Shown piece by piece: positions 7,729 to 14,396 of a stretch of DNA of 25,798 nucleotides. The stretch's first letter is position 1, and every line of letters begins with the position of its first letter. The translations under genes were made by a program, and so were the position numbers. The stretch covers positions 1-25,798 of the forward strand of contig CAKSJF010000033.1 in NCBI GenBank assembly GCA_934462945.1, read 5' to 3'. Below the pieces are notes generated by a model. It was not told where the DNA came from and made no database searches. It saw only the letters and a program-made list of their open reading frames with translations. The stretch comes from an uncultured Clostridia bacterium. Its GTDB lineage: Bacteria > Bacillota > Clostridia > UBA1381.

Positions 7729-7884
7729 ACAATCCCTCAGTCAGCTTTGCTGACAGAACCCTATAAACGAGAGCATAGGAGAAAAGCTCTGACTAAAATC
7801 GAGGTTCTGCAAATATACAAAATTGTACTTATCAAAAGGCTCCCTTGAGCAAAGGGAGCTGTCACGAAGTGACTGAGGGATTGT
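7729..7884. repeat. Palindromic MITE-like element, copy B
   Basis: It opens with ACAATCCCTCAGTC (7729-7742) and closes with the exact complement GACTGAGGGATTGT (7871-7884). Inside are a TCAGCtttGCTGA stem, a unique segment flanked by AGAACC and GGTTCT, and the hairpin CTCCCTTGAGCAAAGGGAG. At 156 bp it is shorter than the copy at 16 kb. It separates the DUF4091 gene from the nucleotidyltransferase gene and supplies the only hairpins that could terminate the former. Confidence 0.85.
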
Positions 7885-7904
7885 GAAACTAAAGGAGTAT
7901 GAGA

Positions 7905-8765
7905 ATGATGAGTGAACAAAAAAAATCAGCTGCATTAGTGGTTATGGCAGCAGGAATGGGAAGCCGTTACGGCGGTTTAAAGCAGTTAGATCCGATCGGA
8001 CCGAACGGAGAAATTATTCTGGATTTTTCCGTCTATGACGCGGTTCGTGCCGGGTTTGACCAGGCAGTCTTTATCATCCGCCGCGATTTTGAGGAGGATT
8101 TCCGCAAAATGGCAGGAGAGCGAATCGAAAAAATGATCGACACAAAATATGTGTTCCAGGACATGACAAATCTTCCGGACGGATTTACTGTCCCTGACGG
8201 AAGAACAAAGCCGTGGGGGACGGGGCATGCAGTATATTGTGCAAAGGACGCGGTTTCCTCACCTTTTGTGCTGATCAATGCGGACGATTACTACGGACGT
8301 TCCTCTTTCCAGTTAATTTATGATCATCTGACCAAGGAAAATGAGCTTTGCATGGCAGGCTTTCAGCTTGGAAACACCTTAACGGAAAACGGAACGGTTT
8401 CGCGCGGTGTCTGCGAAACGGAAAACGGCTATTTAAAAGCAATCACCGAGCATACCGCCTTAGACCGGAATAGCGGCATTCCGCTTGATACGATTGTATC
8501 GATGAATATGTGGGGATTGAAACCGGAGATTTTCTCCTATTTAGAGCAGGATTTGGTGGAGTTTTTAGAAAACCTGGATAATCCGCAAAAGGGTGAATTT
8601 TATATTCCGACCGTTGTGGATCATTTAATCCACCGCCATAATTATCCGGTTCGCGTGCTGGAATGTGCAGAAAAATGGTACGGCGTTACCTATCATGAGG
8701 ATAAGCCGGGTGTGGCACGTGCGCTCCGGGCATTGGTGGAGCAGGGTTATTATGATCAGTTTTAA
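7905..8765 (+). CDS. Sugar-phosphate nucleotidyltransferase family protein
   Basis: This is a Rossmann-like NTP_transferase enzyme. The nucleotide-binding signature AALVVMAAGMGSRYGGLKQL sits at about residues 9-28, followed by DPIGPNGEIILDFSVYDA. NADDYYGRSSFQLIYDHL carries the metal-binding aspartates, and KGEFYIPTVVDHL is in the sugar-binding half. Such enzymes join a nucleotide to a sugar-1-phosphate (or a similar alditol or choline phosphate) for polysaccharide or glycolipid synthesis. Annotation as UTP-glucose-1-phosphate uridylyltransferase-like is possible, but the sequence does not fix the substrate. AAAGGAG at 7891-7897 favours the ATG at 7905 (286 residues) over 7899. The gene is monocistronic: it follows a repeat and is followed by another repeat. 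No partner genes for a sugar-nucleotide pathway are next to it. Confidence 0.85.
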   Translation: MMSEQKKSAALVVMAAGMGSRYGGLKQLDPIGPNGEIILDFSVYDAVRAGFDQAVFIIRRDFEEDFRKMAGERIEKMIDTKYVFQDMTNLPDGFTVPDGRTKPWGTGHAVYCAKDAVSSPFVLINADDYYGRSSFQLIYDHLTKENELCMAGFQLGNTLTENGTVSRGVCETENGYLKAITEHTALDRNSGIPLDTIVSMNMWGLKPEIFSYLEQDLVEFLENLDNPQKGEFYIPTVVDHLIHRHNYPVRVLECAEKWYGVTYHEDKPGVARALRALVEQGYYDQF

Positions 8766-8814
8766 TCCTACGTCTTTTGAATGAGTTTAATTTTTGTGCA
8801 TTTCGATAAAAAAC

Positions 8815-8936
8815 CGTAGGGGCGGATAATATCCGCCCGCTTCTGCCGGATAAAAGAATTCGGGCGGATGCTATCCGCCCCTACCGCATTGTCCCACTTA
8901 AAACTGTACATTATAATTAAAGTGTAAAGGTTTAAC
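8815..8936. repeat. Long inverted-repeat element, copy 1
   Basis: The core 8815-8886 consists of two inward-facing palindromes (GGGCGGATAATATCCGCCC and CGGGCGGATGCTATCCGCCC) joined by a 21-base spacer. It is an exact reverse complement of 16401-16472, 72 of 72 bases. Homology continues to the right (GTCCCACTTAAAACT, then a stretch around TACATTATAATTAAAGTGTAAAGG), matching the left flank of the copy at 16 kb, which has about 59 extra bases in the middle. There is no reading frame. It fills the 322-base gap before the phosphofructokinase gene up to that gene's promoter. Confidence 0.82.
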
Positions 8937-9018
8937 AAAAAATAAGGTACTACAAATATGCGCTTTATTTATAATTTGTTCACTCATTCAAAAACCGTGG
9001 TTTTAATCTTGAAAAAGA

Positions 9019-9046
9019 TTGACTTTTTTCTGATTTGTGGTACAAT
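9019..9046 (+). promoter_or_regulatory. Sigma-A promoter of the phosphofructokinase gene
   Basis: TTGACT (9019-9024), 16 bases, then TACAAT (9041-9046) preceded by TGG. The start codon lies about 35 bases past the expected transcription start. Confidence 0.7.
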
Positions 9047-9087
9047 AGTATAAGGAAAACACAGGAAAACATTTGGGAGGAACAAGC

Positions 9088-10290
9088 ATGTCAGAAAAAA
9101 TATTAGTGGCACAGTCCGGAGGACCGACAGCGGCAATTAATGCAACCTTGAGCGGTGTGATCGGCGGTGCGCTGGAAGCAGGCGCGGAGATTTACGGTGC
9201 AGAGAACGGAATCAAGGGAGTGATGGAAGATCGGACGGTGCATTTGAATCCGGTTTTTGAGCATGCAGAAAACCGCGCTCTGCTCCGAACCACGCCGTCC
9301 TCTTATTTAGGCTCCTGCCGCTACAAGCTGCCGGAGGGGGAGGACGCGGTTTACCGGGATATTTTCGAAAAGCTTGACCGGGACGGAATCACACGGTTTC
9401 TCTATATCGGCGGTAACGATTCGATGGACACGGTCGGCAAGCTTTCCTCCTATGCGAAAAAGCACGGGATCGGAATTTCGATTGTCGGCGTACCGAAAAC
9501 GATTGATAACGACCTGGTCGGAACAGATCATACGCCTGGCTTTGGGTCGGCGGCAAAGTATGTTGCGGCAACGGTACGTGAAATTGCGCGGGACAGCGCG
9601 GTTTATGCAGAACGCTCTGTGACCGTGGTGGAGATTATGGGCAGAAATGCCGGCTGGCTGACTGCGGCATCCTCGCTTGCACGCTGTTCCACCTCGCTTG
9701 CTCCGCATTTGATTTATCTGCCGGAGCGTCCGGTCAGCGCGGAAAAAATTCTTTCCGATATTGAACACTGTCCGGCGCGGAATATGATTGTGGCAGTTTC
9801 AGAGGGTGTGAAGAACGAAAAGGGCGAGTATTTCTGCGCAGATGAGGCAGGCGCGCACGATATTTTCGGTCATGCCCAGCTTGCCGGTGCGTCGCGCGTG
9901 ATTGCCGGATTGGTGAAAAACCGTTTTCATTATAAAACGCGCGGAATTGAGCTGAACATTCCGCAGCGGTGCGGTGCGCATTTTGCGTCTGAAACCGATC
10001 TTTTTGAAAGCGAACGAATCGGCAGAGCCGGCGTTTTGGCGGCGCTTGCCGGTAAAACCGGAATCTCTATGGGGTTTGAGCGCACCTGCGAATATCAGGT
10101 GAAAATTGTTGAGAATGACGTTTTAGAGGTAGCAAATAAAGAGCGCCGCCTGCCGGATGCCTATATCCATCCGGATGCAAATGACGTAACGGATGCATTC
10201 TTAACCTATGCGCGCCCCTTGATTCTGGGCGAGCCGCAGCTTATGATGGAGGATGGACTTCCAAAGCATATTGCGCTTAGAAAATTCTAA
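9088..10290 (+). CDS. 6-phosphofructokinase, pyrophosphate-dependent type
   Basis: The enzyme phosphorylates fructose-6-phosphate in glycolysis. The start is the ATG at 9088 (400 residues), with GGGAGG 7 bases upstream; an in-frame TTG at 9073 overlaps that ribosome site. Family motifs: VAQSGGPTAAINATLSGV (7-24), GGNDSMDT (108-115), PKTIDND (136-142), GFGSAAKY and the sugar-binding MGRNAGWLTAA. Two residues indicate PPi rather than ATP as donor: Asp at the second position after GG-N (GGND, where ATP enzymes have GGDG) and Lys in PKTIDND (ATP enzymes have PGTIDND). PPi enzymes run near equilibrium and serve both glycolysis and gluconeogenesis. The length of about 400 fits the PPi group rather than the 320-residue bacterial ATP enzyme. 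It is the only glycolytic gene here. Confidence 0.93.
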   Translation: MSEKILVAQSGGPTAAINATLSGVIGGALEAGAEIYGAENGIKGVMEDRTVHLNPVFEHAENRALLRTTPSSYLGSCRYKLPEGEDAVYRDIFEKLDRDGITRFLYIGGNDSMDTVGKLSSYAKKHGIGISIVGVPKTIDNDLVGTDHTPGFGSAAKYVAATVREIARDSAVYAERSVTVVEIMGRNAGWLTAASSLARCSTSLAPHLIYLPERPVSAEKILSDIEHCPARNMIVAVSEGVKNEKGEYFCADEAGAHDIFGHAQLAGASRVIAGLVKNRFHYKTRGIELNIPQRCGAHFASETDLFESERIGRAGVLAALAGKTGISMGFERTCEYQVKIVENDVLEVANKERRLPDAYIHPDANDVTDAFLTYARPLILGEPQLMMEDGLPKHIALRKF

Positions 10291-10305
10291 TTTTTTTGGA
10301 TTGAC

Positions 10306-10336
10306 TGCATATTTTTTCTTTCTCCGGTTCATAATA
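10306..10336 (+). promoter_or_regulatory. Sigma-G/F-like (forespore) promoter
   Basis: TGCATA (10306-10311), 18 bases, CATAATA (10330-10336). This matches the known Bacillus sigma-G consensus (TGnATA, 17-18 bases, CATnnTA) closely. No sigma-A pair fits here: TTGACT at 10301 is 23 bases from CATAAT. It lies 26 bases before the start of the Q/N-rich peptide gene. The assignment is from one match and is an inference. Confidence 0.55.
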
Positions 10337-10361
10337 GGACTGAGGAAAGGAGGGAGAAACT

Positions 10362-10478
10362 ATGAGTCATCAGAATCAGCAAAATAATCAACAGAACAAA
10401 AATAACCAGCAGAATCAGCAGCAGAACAAGCAGCAGAATCAGCAAAAGAATCAAAACAACCAGAACGAACAGAAATAA
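10362..10478 (+). CDS. Small Q/N-rich peptide, possible spore protein
   Basis: A 38-codon gene with a strong ribosome site (AAAGGAGGGAG, about 5 bases before the ATG) and a terminator 32 bases after the stop. After MSH the product is almost only Gln and Asn with a few Lys, and ends NEQK. It has no hydrophobic residue beyond the initiator Met, so it is soluble and probably disordered. Glutamine codons are CAG and CAA in mixture and asparagine AAT and AAC in mixture, so this is not a simple DNA microsatellite. With its own ribosome site, terminator and sigma-G-like promoter it looks like a real gene. Gamma-type small acid-soluble spore proteins are also Q/N-rich, but no homology is claimed. It could serve as a forespore amino-acid store or coat component. 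Confidence 0.7.
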   Translation: MSHQNQQNNQQNKNNQQNQQQNKQQNQQKNQNNQNEQK

Positions 10479-10509
10479 CGGACATACTCTGTTTCAAAAA
10501 TCGCAGGAG

Positions 10510-10539
10510 CAGCCGCCGGGATCGGGCGGCTGTTTTTTT
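10510..10539 (+). terminator. Rho-independent terminator after the Q/N-rich gene
   Basis: CAGCCGCC (10510-10517) and GGCGGCTG (10525-10532) form an 8-bp stem with a 7-base loop, followed by seven T residues (10533-10539). Confidence 0.93.
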
Positions 10540-10585
10540 CACGTTTTTTTCATTCCCTCATAGGATATAACAAGAGGTGAATTTT

Positions 10586-11080
10586 ATGTTGATTCGAGTA
10601 CCCTATGACAGAGCCGCCGCGGTTGCCTACGCGGAAAAGTGGGCATTTTCCAGGAATCCGGAATATTACGATTTCCATGGGATCGGCGGCGATTGTACGA
10701 ATTTTGTGTCCCAGTGCGTTTATGCCGGATGCGGTGTGATGAATTATACTCCGGAATACGGGTGGTATTATATTGATCTGGAAAACCGGTCGCCCTCCTG
10801 GAGCGGTGTGGAGTTTTTTTATGATTTCTTTTCGGAAAATCAGTCGGTCGGACCGCATAGCATGCGCGCTCCGCTTTCCCGGCTGCTTCCGGGGGATGTG
10901 GTGCAGCTTGGCAGAGAGGACGGCAGCTTTTATCATACGCTTTTGGTGCTGTCGAATGATTCGGAAATCCTCGTTGCCGCCCATACCAACGACGCACTCT
11001 ACCGTCCCCTTTCCTCCTACCAATTCGACCAAATCCGCGCCCTCCATATCACAGATGCATTTCGTCAGACTTCTTTCTGA
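10586..11080 (+). CDS. Amidase_6-type (putative amidase domain) protein
   Basis: The single-domain protein of 164 residues matches the putative amidase family by YDRAAAVAYAEKWAFSRNPE and the signature GGDCTNFVSQCVYAGCG. The cysteine of DCTNFVSQ is the presumed nucleophile, and the His of FYHTLLVLSND (a CHAP/NlpC-like arrangement) is its likely partner. Related proteins in Bacillus and clostridia are often linked to spore or wall functions, but no substrate is established. There is no signal peptide, unlike many family members, so it would act in the cell or in a spore compartment. AGAGGTG precedes the ATG at 10586; an overlapping in-frame GTG at 10577 is less likely because it lies in the ribosome site. 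It follows the terminator of the Q/N-rich gene and has no clear sigma-A promoter. Confidence 0.85.
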   Translation: MLIRVPYDRAAAVAYAEKWAFSRNPEYYDFHGIGGDCTNFVSQCVYAGCGVMNYTPEYGWYYIDLENRSPSWSGVEFFYDFFSENQSVGPHSMRAPLSRLLPGDVVQLGREDGSFYHTLLVLSNDSEILVAAHTNDALYRPLSSYQFDQIRALHITDAFRQTSF

Positions 11081-11138
11081 AATAGACAAGGTTTTTTATA
11101 AAACCTATACAAAACCGAAAAAAATTTAAAGTTTCCCC

Positions 11139-11167
11139 TTGCAAACATTTTAAAATTGTGCTATAAT
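11139..11167 (+). promoter_or_regulatory. Sigma-A promoter of the gatCAB-aspS operon
   Basis: TTGCAA (11139-11144), 17 bases, then TATAAT (11162-11167) preceded by TGC. The promoter of the ligase-racemase operon at 2.8 kb has the same three parts. Confidence 0.85.
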
Positions 11168-11189
11168 ACAGCTAATATATCAGCAAAGG

Positions 11190-11223
11190 CGCTGTGCAGG
11201 TTTATTTCTGCATGGCGTTTTTT
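11190..11223 (+). terminator. Terminator-like hairpin in the gatC leader
   Basis: CGCTGTGCAG (11190-11199) pairs with CTGCATGGCG (11208-11217), ten pairs including two G-U, with an 8-base loop. It is directly followed by six T residues (11218-11223) and then ATTT. It lies between the promoter and the ribosome site of gatC, about 16 bases after the expected transcription start. It looks like an intrinsic terminator, possibly attenuating the operon. There is no room for a T-box or any long antiterminator in front of it. Confidence 0.55.
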
Positions 11224-11244
11224 ATTTATCGGAGGGGTTTTAAG

Positions 11245-11523
11245 ATGTTTGATTTAGAAAAGACCCGGCACTTAGCGGAGCTTTCCAAGCTATCCTTTTC
11301 GGAGGAGGAGCTATCCAGAATGACAGCGCAGATGACGGACATTATCGCACTGATGGACGAGGTACAAAAGATTGATAAAAATATACCGGAATACACGCAG
11401 GCAGCTGTTTCCTATGCTGACTTGAGAGCGGATGAGGCAAAGCCATCGCTTGCAACCGGGCAGGTTTTACAAAATGCAAAGGAAACAAAGGACAACAGTT
11501 TTGTTGTGCCGAAGGTTGTCTAA
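11245..11523 (+). CDS. gatC: Asp-tRNA(Asn)/Glu-tRNA(Gln) amidotransferase subunit C
   Basis: This is the small stabilising subunit of the heterotrimeric GatCAB amidotransferase. At 92 residues it has the family size. The opening LEKTRHLAELSKLSFSEEEL and the MTDIIALMDEVQKID helix are typical, and the C-terminal LRADEAKPSLATGQVLQNA is the conserved belt that wraps the GatA-GatB interface. The start is the ATG at 11245 with GGAGGGG 8 bases upstream. The frame is open further upstream to 11194, but only over the leader hairpin. It is the first gene of the gatC-gatA-gatB-aspS operon; gatA starts 16 bases after the stop, behind its own ribosome site. Confidence 0.95.
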   Translation: MFDLEKTRHLAELSKLSFSEEELSRMTAQMTDIIALMDEVQKIDKNIPEYTQAAVSYADLRADEAKPSLATGQVLQNAKETKDNSFVVPKVV

Positions 11524-11538
11524 AAAGGGGGTATAAAC

Positions 11539-12972
11539 ATGCTGAAGGATCTGAGAAAACAGCTGGATGAAAAGAAGATCAGCGCAAAGGAGCTGACTGA
11601 TTCCTATTATGACCAGATCGGGAAACTCAATGATACGGTCAAAAGCTATCTGACGCTTTGCCCGGAGCTTGCAGAGCAGCAGGCAGAAAAAGCGCAAAAG
11701 CGGATTGATGAAAAGAATGCATCTCCCTTAACCGGGATTCCGGTTTCGATTAAGGATAATATCTGTACCAAGGGGATCAAAACGACCTGCGCATCCAAAA
11801 TGCTGGAGGATTTTGTTCCGGTTTATAACGCATTTGCAGCAGATCAGCTTGACCGGGACGGTGCGGTGTTCTTAGGAAAAACCAACATGGACGAGTTTGC
11901 AATGGGCGGATCGGGTCAAACCTCCTATTTCGGCGGCAGCCGCAACCCCTATGATCTTTCTTGTGTCACCGGCGGTTCGTCGAGCGGTGCGGCGGCAAGC
12001 GTTGCAGCTGGACTTTGCGCGGCGGCAATCGGTTCGGATACCGGCGGTTCGGTGCGTCAGCCGGCAGCCTTTTGCGGTGTAACCGGTTTAAAGCCGACCT
12101 ACGGAACAGTTTCGCGCTACGGTCTGATCGCGTTTGCATCCAGTCTGGATCAGATCGGCGTTTTAGCAAAATCGGCAGAGGACTGCGGAATCGTGCTAAA
12201 TACAATTGCCGGAGCGGACGAAAATGACGCAACTTCCTCCCGGAAAATACATACAGATTACACCGAAAAAATCGGTTCTTCCCTTACCGGGTTAAAAATC
12301 GGTCTGCCAAAGGAATTTTTCGGAGACGGCATTGACCCGGAGGTACGGGACAGCGTGATGGCGGCGGCAGAATTTTACCGTGCTGCCGGGTGTGAGCTTG
12401 TCGAGGTATCCATGCCAAGCCTCCCCTATGCGGTGTCGGCATACTATCTCTTATCCTCTGCGGAGGCGGCAAGCAACCTTTCCCGGTTTGACGGCATTAA
12501 ATACGGACATCGCGCGGAATATGGAGAGGATTTTAACGATCTGATCAGCCGTTCCCGGAGCGAGGGCTTTGGGATGGAGGTAAAGCGCAGAATCATGCTC
12601 GGAAACTACGCGCTTTCCAGCGGCTACTATGATGCATACTATAAAAATGCTTTAAAAATCCGGCAGAAAATTAAGGACGAATACCAGGAAATTTTCTCCC
12701 GGTGCGATCTGATTCTGACCCCGACCGCGCCGACTGCGGCGTATAAAATCGGTGCGCAGGAGGAAGATCCGGTCAAAATGTATTTAGCGGACATCTGCAC
12801 CGTTCCGGTTAATATTGCAGGTCTGCCGGCAATCAGCACAACCTGTGCATACACAAATGCCGGACTGCCAATTGGTATGAGCCTGGTGGGAAAAGCATTT
12901 GACGAGGCAACCATCCTGATGGCGGCGGATCGGTTTGAGCGTGATTTTAAGAGACAGGAGGCGGCATTATGA
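11539..12972 (+). CDS. gatA: Asp-tRNA(Asn)/Glu-tRNA(Gln) amidotransferase subunit A
   Basis: This is the glutaminase subunit. It hydrolyses glutamine and passes ammonia to GatB. The amidase-signature catalytic triad is complete: Lys72 in PVSIKDNI, cis-Ser147 in TGGSSSGAAAS and the nucleophile Ser171 in GSDTGGSVRQP. The spacing of the three is the same as in the Staphylococcus aureus enzyme, shifted by seven. Its 477 residues and the C-terminal PTAPTAAYKIG and GLPIGMSLVGKAFDE regions are those of full-length GatA. A GGGGG ribosome site lies before the ATG. Its stop overlaps the gatB start in ATGA, so translation of the two is coupled. Confidence 0.97.
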   Translation: MLKDLRKQLDEKKISAKELTDSYYDQIGKLNDTVKSYLTLCPELAEQQAEKAQKRIDEKNASPLTGIPVSIKDNICTKGIKTTCASKMLEDFVPVYNAFAADQLDRDGAVFLGKTNMDEFAMGGSGQTSYFGGSRNPYDLSCVTGGSSSGAAASVAAGLCAAAIGSDTGGSVRQPAAFCGVTGLKPTYGTVSRYGLIAFASSLDQIGVLAKSAEDCGIVLNTIAGADENDATSSRKIHTDYTEKIGSSLTGLKIGLPKEFFGDGIDPEVRDSVMAAAEFYRAAGCELVEVSMPSLPYAVSAYYLLSSAEAASNLSRFDGIKYGHRAEYGEDFNDLISRSRSEGFGMEVKRRIMLGNYALSSGYYDAYYKNALKIRQKIKDEYQEIFSRCDLILTPTAPTAAYKIGAQEEDPVKMYLADICTVPVNIAGLPAISTTCAYTNAGLPIGMSLVGKAFDEATILMAADRFERDFKRQEAAL

Positions 12973-14387
12973 AATACATTCCGGTCATTGGCTTGGAAAT
13001 CCATGCCGAGCTTTTAACAAAATCAAAGGTATTCTGCGGCTGTCAAAATGAATTTGGCGGCGGCGCAAATGAGCGTGTGTGTCCGCGTTGCTCCGGTATG
13101 CCGGGAACACTCCCGATCTTAAATCAGAGCGTGGTTGCACAGGCGGTGCGCGCAGGCTTTGCCTTAAACTGCGACATCAACGAGTATTCCGCATTCGACC
13201 GCAAAAACTATTTCTACCCCGATCTTCCGAAAGCATATCAGATCACACAGTTTTTTCATCCGATCTGTACAAACGGATATATTGCGCTAAAGGACACGAA
13301 AATCCGCATTAACCGGATTCACATTGAGGAGGATGCCGGAAAATTAGTGCATGATGAGTATGAGGGAATCTCCATGGCAGACTATAACCGCTGCGGTGTT
13401 CCGCTGATCGAGATTGTAACCGAGCCGGATTTTCGGACGATTGAGGAGGTGCAGAGTTTTGTTTCCGACATTGCCTTGCGGCTAAAATATGCCGGGGTTT
13501 GCGATGCCAAGCTGGAACAGGGATCTTTGCGTGTGGACGTGAATATTTCCTTAATGCCCTATGGGTCGGACGTATTCGGAACACGTGCCGAGATTAAGAA
13601 TCTGAACTCCATCAAAGCAATCGGACGCGCGATTGCTTATGAAATTGAACGGCAGTCAGAAATTTTAGACCAGGGCGGCAAGGTGGTGCAGGAAACGCGC
13701 CGGTTTAACGACAACCATGGCGACACAAAAGCGCTCCGTTCCAAGGAGGAGGCGCACGATTACCGCTATTTCCCCGAACCGGATATTCCGCCGGTATTTT
13801 TAAGCAGGGAAACGATTTCTGAAATTCAGAAATCGATGCCGATGATGCCGGGAGAGCGGATGGAGGAATATACAGAAAAATTCGAACTTCCGCAAGAGGA
13901 TGCGGAGCTGATCATTGCCGACCGTGCATTTTCCGATTTTTATAATGCTGCCGTTGCAATTTGCCCGGAATACCGGGAGGTGGCAAACCTGATGTTGGGT
14001 GCGTTAAACCGTTGTCTGAACGAAAGCGGAAAAACCATGGAGCAATTACAGTTTACACCGGCAGAACTGGCGGAGCTGGCACAGATGAGTGCGGACGGCA
14101 CAATCAGCAAAAATACCGCCAGAGATATTTTAGTGATTCTGTTTGCAGAGGGCGGAAAACCAAGACAGATTGCCGAGAAAAATAACTGGATCATGCAGAA
14201 TGATACCGATGGAATTGAGAAAATTGTAGATGAGGTGTTAGCACAAAATGCCGACTGCGTTTCGGACTATAAAAAAGGAAACCAAAAGGTGTTCGGATTT
14301 TTGATGGGTCAGGTGATCCGTGCAGTCGGAAAATCCGGCAATCCAAAGCTTTGCAAGGATTTGATGATGAAAAAATTAGAGGAATGA
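12969..14387 (+). CDS. gatB: Asp-tRNA(Asn)/Glu-tRNA(Gln) amidotransferase subunit B
   Basis: This is the kinase and amidotransferase subunit. It activates the Asp or Glu on the mischarged tRNA with ATP and amidates it. The family signature FDRKNYFYPDLPKAYQITQ is present at about residues 77-95, and IGLEIHAEL near the N-terminus belongs to the active-site cradle. The cysteine-rich CGCQNEFGGGAN-VCPRCSG segment at about 23-43 matches the zinc-related loop of bacterial GatB. The helical and YqeY-like C-terminal tail (about 325-472) that grips the tRNA elbow is complete. The start overlaps the gatA stop (ATGA at 12969-12972). An archaeal-type AspRS gene follows 9 bases later. Confidence 0.97.
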   Translation: MKYIPVIGLEIHAELLTKSKVFCGCQNEFGGGANERVCPRCSGMPGTLPILNQSVVAQAVRAGFALNCDINEYSAFDRKNYFYPDLPKAYQITQFFHPICTNGYIALKDTKIRINRIHIEEDAGKLVHDEYEGISMADYNRCGVPLIEIVTEPDFRTIEEVQSFVSDIALRLKYAGVCDAKLEQGSLRVDVNISLMPYGSDVFGTRAEIKNLNSIKAIGRAIAYEIERQSEILDQGGKVVQETRRFNDNHGDTKALRSKEEAHDYRYFPEPDIPPVFLSRETISEIQKSMPMMPGERMEEYTEKFELPQEDAELIIADRAFSDFYNAAVAICPEYREVANLMLGALNRCLNESGKTMEQLQFTPAELAELAQMSADGTISKNTARDILVILFAEGGKPRQIAEKNNWIMQNDTDGIEKIVDEVLAQNADCVSDYKKGNQKVFGFLMGQVIRAVGKSGNPKLCKDLMMKKLEE

Positions 14388-14396
14388 GGGATTTTC

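Noticed and set aside
11168..11244. T-box or other riboswitch in front of gatC
   Set aside because: Only about 70 bases lie between transcription start and ATG; there is no AGGGTGGNACCGCG-like T-box sequence and no second alternative stem.
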